From Ascochyta rabiei (lineage: Eukaryota > Ascomycota > Dothideomycetes > Pleosporales > Didymellaceae), in assembly GCF_004011695.2 (NCBI RefSeq), contig NC_082405.1:1736001-1800000 (forward strand): DNA of 64,000 nt, in the 5' to 3' direction. The notes under the pieces were generated by a model. The model searched no databases. It was not told the DNA's origin and saw only the letters and a list, made by a program, of their open reading frames with translations. Below are positions 23,993 to 32,564 of the stretch, in pieces. The position numbers and the translations under genes are program-made. Every line of letters starts with the position of its first letter. Within the stretch, counting starts at the first letter, position 1.

Positions 23993-24832
23993 ATGGCGGA
24001 CAACAAGCGCCAGAGCATGGCAGGGAAGGTTGCTACGCCCACCCTGAAGGCGGGTTCCAGCAAGGATGTTGGTGATGCGGATTCGAACTTGTACAAGGCC
24101 GTCGGGTCACGGTACGCTCCCCTTGCTTGGATTCACACAGCCGCAAGACTACATCCAGCTCAGCATAGCACAGCTGACACCGTACAGGATCAAGATCACA
24201 TGCGCGCCCAACGACAACGTCTTGGAAGGCACGCTCTTCACAGCCTGCAACACCACCAACGCAATCGCCATCAATACTGCGCCTGCGCCGCCGAACCCCT
24301 CCGCCTCGCTCGCTACCCAGCCCGGAGACTATCACATCATCCCTTTCGCACACATTCTGTCTTTCGAGCTCGTTGGACGCGCGACAGAGTCCAATGCAGG
24401 GTTCGATGGCGCGATCCCAAGTATCGCAAAGGTCGACATGGCAGCGCTGATAGCTAGGGAGGAACAGACAATCCGCGAGATGAAGAAGAAGGATGCACAA
24501 AAGGGCAAGGGTGTCAGCAGGGAGGCGCAGGAGATATATGATACCATCAGCAGAACGTACGTCTCCACGCCATTTTCAGGCCTCCTAGACTCAACTGACG
24601 ATTCGATCAAAGACTGCCCACAAGATGGGCTGACAGCCAAATTGTCGTTAACGACGCAGTTCTCGTTCAGCCTCCATACACATTGGACAGCATCAGGGCC
24701 CCGGCCGGCAAGGAACAAAGTGCAGCCCAAGTGAAGAAGATCATAGAGCGTTATTACCAGCAAAAGAGAGCCACAGATGGCGCGACGAAAGCTCCAATCA
24801 CTACGCCGATCGCACCACGAAAGGGCGGTTAA
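23993..24832 (+). CDS. LSM12-like protein (Lsm plus anticodon-binding-like domain)
   Basis: Homologue of Lsm12, an RNA-associated protein that works with ataxin-2/Pbp1 in stress-granule and translation control. Exons are 23993-24111, 24188-24556 and 24613-24832; product 235 aa. The ATG lies in an ACCATGG context. The N-terminal Lsm-like part has RIKITCAPNDNVLEGTLFTAC and YHIIPFAHILSFELVG. The C-terminal AD domain has AREEQTIREMKKKDAQKG...REAQEIYDTISRTLPTRW...IVVNDAVLVQPPY. The tail is a short basic extension. Both introns (76 and 56 nt) have GTACG donors. Confidence 0.88.
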
Positions 24833-25426
24833 GCGCTTCAACAAAGCCGTGGAATCAGCAAGGGCTGGCCTCGGTGGCAGAACACCCACACTCCTTCCAT
24901 AGAAAGAACAGGAGAGGGCTCGTAGGTCTGGTTGCGATCTCCCGCTACCTTGGTGTATGCGCAACACCCGTAACGGTAAGGCCAGGAAGGCGCAACGCCA
25001 TTAGTACAGACTAAAGGTCTCTTTTGACGATAAAGGCGGATAGGCGAAGAATAACAACAAAAACCAAACAAACTATACCAGTGTCTGAATTGAAAAGGCT
25101 TGCGTTGGAAGACTACGCAGCGGAAATGCTCTTGCCATACTGCTGCTTACTCTTGGCGCGCGCACGCTGTTGAAGACTCGGTATATGAAGCGCCCTGCTA
25201 ATCAACGAGAAACCGACATTTGCAAGAACCAAGCTAATGAGGGCATGCTGAGTGGACACGCGATCCAGATCACCCTGAAATTCGAAGCTCGAAGGCATAT
25301 ACCGCCTGATTATGGAAAAAACAACGCGCGCTCATTAGAAAGAAAATTCCACTTCTACACCTCTGCAGGCAAGAGATGGGGACCGAGAAGAAAAGTGCTG
25401 TGAGTCCAAAGTCGGTGTGACCGTGC
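24833..25426. other. intergenic region upstream of the broken transporter
   Basis: About 590 bp; no gene-like frame, repeat or tRNA seen. It should contain the transporter promoter. Confidence 0.5.
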
Positions 25427-27071
25427 ATGCGCAGCCCCTTCGAGGCGCTGAGTCATACCATAATGGTCACTGAGTTGAAGAAACTGGAACTCGTTGGGAC
25501 TGTCGGCACCGATGTTGAGTTTGGGACCGTCAATAATGGGCGCATGCCAGAATCCCTTCGCAACCTCAGCAAAGAGATCGCAGCCCTCAACCGGAAACTG
25601 GTTCGCAAAATCGACCTCATCGTCCTGCCAGTTATCGATATCCTCTACATCTTGAACTATATCGATCGTCAGAACCTGGCTGCGGCGAAATTGCAAGGCA
25701 TTATGGAGGATCTCAACATGACGACTCAGCAGTTCGCAACGGCAATCTCGATCCTCTTCGTTGGATATCTTCCTTTCCAGATCCCAAGTAACCTGATCAT
25801 TGCAAAGGTCTCGAGACCTGGCCTCTACATATGTGCTGCTGTGGTCATTTGGGGTTCGATCTCTGCTGCAACAGCGGCTGTGAAGACCTATGGCCAGCTT
25901 TTGGCTGTGCGTGCCGTTCTCGGAGCGGCGGAAGCTGTGTGAGTATGTCGCAAGAAGAGTGGCAAGGAATCAGCTGACCTGATTGCTCTCTGCTTAGCTT
26001 TTCTCTGGGAGCTATCTATCATTTGTCAGCCTGGTACAATAAGACTGAGCTTGGAAAGAGGATCGCTGCACTGTACATTGCACAACAATTCGGCAATGCT
26101 TTCGGCGGACTCTTCGCTGCTGCTGTCTTCAAACTCGATAGAAGTCACGGAATTCGTGCGTGGCAGTGGTTGTGTATGTCAATACTCCTCTCTACCCCCG
26201 GACACTCGGCGGACGCTAACGCGCAGTCACTATTGAAGGCTCTGCCACCGTTGTTATCGGTTCGATCTGCGCCTTCCTGATGCCAGAGTTTCCGCACAAC
26301 AGCAAAACCTTCTCTCCGATCCAGTACGACCTCGCAGTTTGGCGTATCGAGTCGGAGTCCGGCGCAGCAGAGGGTACCGAAGACGAGAGTGTGCTGAAAG
26401 GATCCAAGATGGAGATTGCCGCTGCAAAGGTTGATGCGCACCCCATCAACGTACCAAATGCCGTGTAGAACTGTGGTGGTGCGTAGTAGAGGTAAGACGC
26501 CCAGATGTTGGACGTGCCACCGATAGCATTCACCAAAGCAGACGCTGCCGCACGCTTGGCTGCGGGTCGTGCTAGATGCAAGTTGATTGTCTTGTATAGC
26601 ACGAGCTGGGGTCCGACTGAGGCGAAAGGGAAGATCATCATCGAGAAGTACCTCGCACCGACGTTCAGTGTCGCCATTGGAATGACATACATCCCGCATG
26701 CGGTTGCGATGCATGCGATGATGATGGGATATGCAGTGTTCTTGCGGTCAGAGTACCACATGAGCCAATAGTATACGATGCCTGCGAGCATGTATGGTGG
26801 CGCGGTCAGAAGCAGACTGGTTGTACTTTTATATCCGAGCGACGCTACGAGTCTAGGAAAGTAGTTGGCAATCGAGCCCTGCGCCTGCGAGAGGAGGTTA
26901 CAGAAGATGAGGAGTAGCATTTTGGGATCGGCCATCACCTTATACAGATGGCTCGTCCGTCGCGAGAACAAGCCTCTGGATTCAGGGTACCCAGATCAGA
27001 TCGCAAAGATTATTCGGGGTGGCGTGACGGAGGAGATGGTCCAGCTTAACTGCCGATACGAAATGTACTGA
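25427..27071 (+). pseudogene. Dal5/allantoate-permease-family MFS transporter split by an internal inversion
   Basis: The plus strand carries the N-terminal half (exons 25427-25938, 25998-26173 and from 26227), with NYIDRQNLAAAKLQG, the TM1-TM6 block and LMPEFPHNSKTF. It also carries the C-terminal tail RWLVRRENKPLDSG...GGVTEEMVQLNCRYEMY, ending at 27071. The piece for TM7-TM12 lies between them on the minus strand (26931-26413), starting MADPKML and including SIANYFPRLVASLGY and GGTSNIWASYLYY. On the plus strand the frame instead runs into TAG at 26466-26468. If flipped, exon lengths 512+176+845 give 510 codons in one frame. Relatives are proton-coupled uptake carriers for organic anions, vitamins or ureides; the substrate here is unknown. 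As assembled it cannot make a 12-TM carrier. An assembly error is the main alternative. Confidence 0.87.
26413..26931 (-). other. inverted 519-bp segment within the MFS transporter gene
   Basis: The segment encodes 173 codons of transporter TM7-TM12 on the strand opposite to the rest of the gene. It is flanked by GATGG (26408-26412) and CCATC (26932-26936), a 5-bp inverted repeat. With the segment flipped, the left join reads Lys-Met-Ala-Asp-Pro-Lys and the right join reads Ile-Ser-Ile-Thr-Leu-Tyr-Arg-Trp, both fitting the family. No base is lost or gained at either join. No stop or frameshift lies inside. Confidence 0.88.
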
Positions 27072-27144
27072 TGAATTCTCGGGCGTATAGATGGTCGAAA
27101 CAAGGCAAGCTTCCGCATTTCGGGAAAACAGCTGTGTGCAAGCA

Positions 27145-28018
27145 TCAGAGTTCCGGGCTGATCTGCCTTTTGTCACCCCAGAAGAACAAGGTGACTTCGA
27201 AGTTGACAGGACATGGCACGATGCCTTGCGGTACGACTAACAGCAATCTGATCCTGATGATCAGAGCGACTTTGGGACTAAGGTATCATCGAGCAATGGA
27301 TTGGCAGCGCATTTGATCACAACAAGACCGTCAACAGACATTGTCGGCGTATTGCAAGGTACATCAACACTTGGGTCAGACCGACTGTTGGAAACAGCAC
27401 CAACGCAATGTCCCCCGTTCGGCACGACTTTCAACAACTTTGGCGGCCTTGACCAAGGCAGTCCTACCAGGTGGTTCTCGGTCGAGTCGCCACAGGTGCA
27501 AAGACGACTGGAACGTTTCGACAGCGCAGAGCGTTCGGGGATGTGAGCTGTTCTTCGATCACATTGCTCTCTTCCTCCCTTTCGTTCATCGGCCGATGTT
27601 CGATGCTAGTCGGGTAGACAAACGTTTACTCCTTGGTATGCTCTGCCTTGAATACCAGTACGGTGAAGACCCTGATTCTGAAGATCAAGCTGGTTCTGAG
27701 GCGGCCTTGTCGATGCAGTGCTTCCGTCAAGCCCGTGCCCTCCTTGCTTCTGATAACGAAGATGAGACACTGGACACGCACCAAAGCACCAATACTGTTC
27801 AGGCTTGTTTACTGCGGCATGTGTTCACTAAGATGCATCTCTGCAGCTCGCTCATGATGGGATCGTGGGATCGATGCAGGTTGTTGGTGTACAAGATGGT
27901 GACACAAGGTGCATTAACGTGGGCGAGGAAAGTTTATGGGCGGAGGGCGCGTTGGCAGCTCGGCAAGGTCGTGATGCGGTGTATAGACAGTTTAGAAGTT
28001 GGAACATCGCCAGGCTAG
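27145..28018 (+). pseudogene. broken fungal-specific transcription factor gene
   Basis: One frame reads EFRADLPFVTPEEQGDFEVD, meets TAA at 27238-27240, then continues (QQSDPDDQSDFGTK ... FGTTFNNFGGLDQG) to about 27546. The next frame holds the recognisable start of a fungal transcription-factor domain: ELFFDHIALFLPFVHRPMFDASRVDKRLLLGMLCLEYQYGEDP, CFRQARALLASD and NTVQACLLRHVF. After about 27880 the similarity moves to a third frame (EESLWAEGALAARQ). No zinc-cluster DNA-binding domain is seen. At least one nonsense codon and one or two frameshifts therefore separate conserved pieces. It lies directly behind the broken transporter, an arrangement typical of a regulator paired with the carrier it controls; the pairing is inference. 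Confidence 0.7.
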
Positions 28019-28329
28019 GTCTGAGTCTTGGCTACTGAAGGAGTTTCCGAGATATTTCTGCATAGAACTGTACAGAACGCGGTGTGAGAGTGAAGTAAGC
28101 TTGGGGTAGTGACAACAACAAGCTATGTTACATTTCAGACCACACGAGTTGGAGGAATTGGCTGAGCACTATTGTGTCTCGAGGTCGTTTGGGAGGTAAG
28201 ACAGGGACCATGCAGAAGGAGCGTCGTGCCGTTGGGGCTCACGTGCCCCCGCGTTGACGCTAGTGACATGTGCCGTCGTCAAACCGCAGCGCGTCATCTA
28301 TCACCCCGCAAGCCCGGCCAGCTCTTCCA
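28019..28329. other. intergenic region before the MYST acetyltransferase
   Basis: About 310 bp. Nothing gene-like apart from the trailing edge of the broken transcription factor and the acetyltransferase promoter. Confidence 0.4.
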
Positions 28330-29411
28330 ATGGCCCCAGATGTGTCCATGGAGGATGGCACGTCGCTCAGCCCTGCGCCCCATACAGTAGAGAAGCCGAC
28401 AGCGATACCTAACGTTGATGAGGTTGTCTTCGGCTCGCTATTGATCAGGCCCTGGTACCCGTCCTTCTACCCCGAGGAGCTCGTCGGCCGGAAGGTGGAG
28501 CGGCTGTACGTGTGCCAGTGGTGCTTCAAGTACGCCAAAGAACTCACAGGCTTCATCAAGCATCTTGTGAGTGCGACGCAGCTTTTGACGTACCGAGCGC
28601 AACGCTAACCAACAGCGCAGCGAGCGTGCCCACTACGCAGCACGGAGCCGCCAGGCAACCACGTGTATACGTCGAACGGATACTCGCTGTACGAGATTGA
28701 TGGCGAGAAGAACAAACTGTATGCCCAAAATCTATGTCTGTTCGCGAAGCTCTTCCTCGATACAAAGTCCGTCTTCTACGATGTCACGACGTTTCTCTAC
28801 TACCTGCTTGTCGCACACGACCCCACGCCGAACATACCAAACACACAGTTGGACGGTGACGCCCCAGTGGGTCAGAACCAGGTCGTGGGCTTCTTCAGCA
28901 AGGAGAAGATGAGCTGGGACAACAACAATCTGGCGTGCATACTGGTCTTCCCGCCGTGGCAGAAGCAAGGCCTGGGCCAAATCCTCATGGGTGCAAGCTA
29001 TGAGATGAGCAAGAGAGAAGGACGACTTGGTGGACCCGAGAAGCGTGAGCTGGTCGCTGTCCCGAACAGTGCAACTACTAACAAGACATAGCACTATCCG
29101 ACCTCGGCCACCTGGCATACGTGCACTACTGGTCGCAAACCCTTGCGCGCACGCTGCTGTCGAGCCCCTCGAAGAAGACACTGACCGTGCACGACCTCGG
29201 CCAGAGAACCTTTATTGTGCCAGACGACATAATAGCGACACTGCAAGCCATGGACGTGCTGGAGCACAAGAAGAGGGGCGGCGCGGAAGCACTCATCAAC
29301 AAGGCGAAAGTCAGGGCGTGGGTAGAACAGCACAAAGTCAGCCTCAAAAGCCCAGTAGATTCGGAAGCGTTTTCGTTGAGAGAGAGAAGCAGGAGCGAAA
29401 GCGAGGAATGA
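28330..29411 (+). CDS. SAS2: MYST histone acetyltransferase, SAS2-like
   Basis: Nuclear lysine acetyltransferase; yeast Sas2 acetylates H4 Lys16 in the SAS complex. Exons are 28330-28566, 28621-29044 and 29092-29411; 326 aa (yeast Sas2 338). A C2HC zinc-finger-like start (LYVCQWCFKYAKELTGFIKHL, then RACP) is split by intron 1. The acetyltransferase core follows: HVYTSNGYSLYEIDGEKNKLYAQNLCLFAKLFLDTK with the autoacetylated Lys at about 128, ACILVFPP with the catalytic Cys at about 185, the acetyl-CoA loop QKQGLGQ, and GGPEKPLSDLG with the catalytic Glu at about 219. Intron 2 (47 nt, branch CTACTAAC) splits the PEK|P join. The tail is Arg/Ser/Glu-rich. Choosing SAS2 over ESA1/SAS3 rests on the short length and lack of chromo or PHD domains. 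Confidence 0.87.
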
Positions 29412-29679
29412 GAGCGAGGATTGAGAGCGAGGAGTGAGAGTGAGGAGTGAGGAGCGCTCCTGCCGGTGGACATGGTCAAAATCAGGCGTTCTGTTGAGAT
29501 ACCCCAGTTTCTTTCACAACCAAGATTCCAGAAATTCTGAAGTGTGCAATCTATAAATGGTAAGATTGGTAGTACCTTTGTAGGCCAAAACAAGCGGGTA
29601 TTCGCCCCGGCTCAAGAAGCCCACCGTAACGCCAAAAAAAAAAAGAAAACACCCCGCAAACACATCCTTCCACAGAAGC

Positions 29680-30429
29680 TCACTTCTTATCCGCAGCCAG
29701 ATAGCCAACAACGTCTCCACACCTCTCCAACCTCGCCCTCGTCTCCGGCAAGCCCTTGTTCAACCTGCCCAGCCCCTCCACCGCCCTCTCCCAATTCCTC
29801 CTCACCTCGTCCTCCCTCGCTATCCCCACCGCCCTCCCCCCCTCAAGCAGCTCAAGCGCCACACCACCAGCCTTGTCCTCGGCGACTCGGCTCTGGGCGT
29901 CCCACAAGCGTGCCTCGCTCTCAAACACCTCTTCGAACCGCCTCGCACTCGCCGCAGCCGTCTCGCGTCTGTGCCGCGAGATGTCCGCCACGAGCCTGTC
30001 ACGCCGCGCCACGTGCTCGGCTAGCCTGGCCCGCAGCTTGTCGTCGAAGGGCTCGAACTCGACTTCTTCCACCCCTGGCACGGCGGCGCTCTGCTGTACG
30101 CCGTCCATTGCGTCGGCGTGGCCAGCGTGTCCATCGTGTCCATCGTGTCCGTCGTGTCCGTCGATGCCGAACCCGCCCCCGCCCGCCGCGCTCACGACGT
30201 CGATGCCATTGATTGTGATGTTGGACTTCAGACCCGCGAGGACCTGCGCCACGAAGGCGTCGACGAGCGTTTCGGTCGCTGCGCGCAGGTCGTCCGGAGA
30301 GTGGGCGTCTGAGGGCTGGGCGGGCAGGTGCAGGTCCAGTTTTGAACGGGCCGCGGCGCGGATTTGCGAGGTGAGGTGGATCAGGTCTCCGGGGGCTTGG
30401 AGCTCGATTTTGCGGTGCTCGGATTGCAT
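29680..30429 (-). CDS. MIS14: kinetochore protein Mis14/Nsl1 (MIS12 complex)
   Basis: Subunit of the MIS12/MIND complex that links the inner kinetochore to Ndc80 and Knl1. Single exon, 249 aa, close to the family length. The N-terminus (HRKIELQAPGDLIHLTSQIRAAARSKLDLHLP) is typical of Mis14. A second conserved block (EFEPFDDKLRARLAEHVARRDRLVADISRHRRETA) starts a long coiled coil that runs to the C-terminus. Residues about 87-102 are a GHD-type tripeptide repeat encoded by 9-bp tandem units (about 30124-30170). The ATG at 30429-30427 is the first in frame. It is convergent with the SAS2-like gene. Confidence 0.85.
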   Translation of the reverse strand: MQSEHRKIELQAPGDLIHLTSQIRAAARSKLDLHLPAQPSDAHSPDDLRAATETLVDAFVAQVLAGLKSNITINGIDVVSAAGGGGFGIDGHDGHDGHDGHAGHADAMDGVQQSAAVPGVEEVEFEPFDDKLRARLAEHVARRDRLVADISRHRRETAAASARRFEEVFESEARLWDAQSRVAEDKAGGVALELLEGGRAVGIAREDEVRRNWERAVEGLGRLNKGLPETRARLERCGDVVGYLAADKK

Positions 30430-30986
30430 GCTGGGTGTGTTTTGGTGTGGGCGCGCGTCGTGCGCTGGGTGTCGCGCTGTGGATTTGGCAGGTTTGTTGG
30501 GTCGTGAAAGATGCCTGGCGATTCGTGTGGGTTTATGTTCGAGGGCGAGGCAGTGTCACTGCGTGGTGGGAGGGAGGGTGTGATGTTGTGTTGACTTGAC
30601 ATTGTTTTGGTGTTGTTTGCGCCGGGAGATCAACGCGCGCTTGTCGGCTGTCGCGCTAAGAGCATGCTGAGGTGGGGCGGCCGCGTGCCCCCCGTAGCTC
30701 GAGGAGAGCTGCAATGAAGTCCGAACTCAAGGACTGTATACACAGTCAGTTGGTTTGAATGAGGCTGGTGATGTATCTGATATATTGTGTGGTTCAGGTT
30801 TTAATGTACATGATTCTCCCAAGCAAGTACAATAACGCCTTATCGCCAGTCCTTCACTTCCAAACGCCTACAACCCATAAATCCCAACCCACAGATGCTC
30901 CGTATCCCATGAATGATTGCACGTACGCCGTTGACCATTCTTTGACGAGCCTGGAGGTCATGTCGACGCTACAATGCTGTCCGCCG
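30430..30986. other. intergenic region upstream of MIS14
   Basis: About 560 bp carrying the MIS14 promoter and the 3' end of the next leftward gene. No gene-like frame or strong motif seen. Confidence 0.5.
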
Positions 30987-31586
30987 TCACGACGTCGGGA
31001 ACATGTTCTTCACCTCCTCATCGGTAACAACGATGTCCTGCACAGGGTCCTGTCGGCGCTCGAGGTCATCGAATTGGAAGTCGGCATAGCTGGGCAGGAA
31101 CATTTCTGTTGTGATTGTCAGCACTGATTTCCTCGTCCTGCGCCTCAATACGGAACGCGGTAGAGCCGTCAGGAGAGAGGTATCAAGACGCACCCTGATT
31201 CCAGTCAAAGCCCTGGCTCGCCTTGACGCATGTGATCAACCGCGGATACTCGGCATCCCCAACGTTAACCACGGTATGCTCTGCCTTGGAGAACGTCGCC
31301 GCTGCTCGCACGTTAGCCCGGCATCTTATCGCGCCTTATCGATATGACGACGATAAGAGCTCCGTAGCGCATCACCACCGCCTCGACTCAAAGGAAGACA
31401 CGACATACACATCAGGCTCGGCCTTCTGGCCTTGCTTCCCTGCCGTGGACTCGGCGCCTCGAAGCTGCCGTACGACGATGGCTGGTACGAGGAAGGGCTG
31501 GAGGCGCTGCTGCCGACGGATCCCGACTCGGTCGCGCGCTCGAGTGCCTTGCTCTTGCGCTTGGGGATGGCGATGGAGCTGCTCAT
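30987..31586 (-). CDS. small conserved fungal protein of unknown function
   Basis: Three exons, 31586-31409, 31301-31194 and 31105-30987, give 134 aa. The introns (107 and 88 nt) have good sites: GTATGT with branch GGGCTAAC, and GTGCGT with branch GTGCTGAC. The N-terminal part is Ser-rich and basic (MSSSIAIPKRKSKALERAT, then a Ser/Pro/Tyr stretch). The C-terminal half looks conserved: KAEHTVVNVGDAEYPRLITC, QGFDWNQEMFLPSYADF and an acidic end DPVQDIVVTDEEVKNMFP. The splicing keeps one frame and gives a coherent protein, which supports a real gene. I recognise no domain; no TM or signal peptide. Confidence 0.7.
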
Positions 31587-32564
31587 CTTGGACGGATTGA
31601 ATACAGATGGTGGTAAGAAAGGATATTGGTTCAAGACAGCCTCCGGGTTAACGTCACAAAGAGTGTGGAAGTAGCATGTAGAAGAAGGAAGAGAGGAAGG
31701 CCAGGCTCCCAGAATGACCTGACGTTCAAGTCGCTGTCTCAAGGGGAGTCAGACGCGAGGCGGCCAATCAGCATCCAACGCGCCCCGGTTCCACCTGGCG
31801 ATCAGCGCGCCAGTGGACGTGCGTGTGACAGGTACGGAGGGGGACGATGATGCTATGTGATGTTATCTCTTATCGCGAGACGTTATGCAGGTGCTCGCAG
31901 GTGCTGACGACAGCCGCCGTGAGTTTCAGGTCCTCGCTGAGTCGCGCTCCCAACGCCCATCACGGTGTCTGAAGTGGTGTTGGCCCTGGTAGCTACTCAC
32001 GTAAATTAGGCCATGTTCGTTCAGCATGACGTGCGACAGAGACTAAGCACTCGTACGATCAACCCATTTCCATTACCTCGGTACAAGCATCTGGTCAGAA
32101 AAGCACTCCGTATCGTACACATTGCTCAAAAGCTCACTGGTCGGTCCTGCCGAAGTACAAGTTCGGCATTGACAATCACGTCCTCCCCCAGCGACCCGCT
32201 ATCAATCTCCCAACAGGTGTAACATGCGTATCGAGCGAGCGTACAGAAAGAGGAAAGTAAAGCAACGCTGAAATTACGGTTCTACACATTCCGTAGAAAC
32301 ACGTCCATCTCTCGGCTCGAATGCCGACCCTTGATTCGAACACATCTCCTGAGAGAGACGTCTGACCATGTCGCCAGCTCAGGGTATCCCAACAAGACCC
32401 AGCCAAAACCTCAAAAGAACTCCGCGGCGCCGTAAGAATAGTCGTGGGTGAAGATGGAAGAATTACAAACGTCAGAGAGGGCGTCAGACGGCGGTGACAA
32501 CATAGCAAAAACCGGGGGTATCATAGTGTCTTCGTGGAAGCTCGCGTGACGGGACGAGACGAGT
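31587..32564. other. intergenic region, no gene seen
   Basis: About 980 bp between two leftward genes. Short frames on both strands lack any recognisable content; no tRNA or repeat seen. Confidence 0.5.

Noticed and set aside
26145..26714. Minus-strand frame of 189 codons overlapping the inverted transporter segment
   Set aside because: It is in a different frame from the TM7-TM12 text and has no transporter or other domain content.
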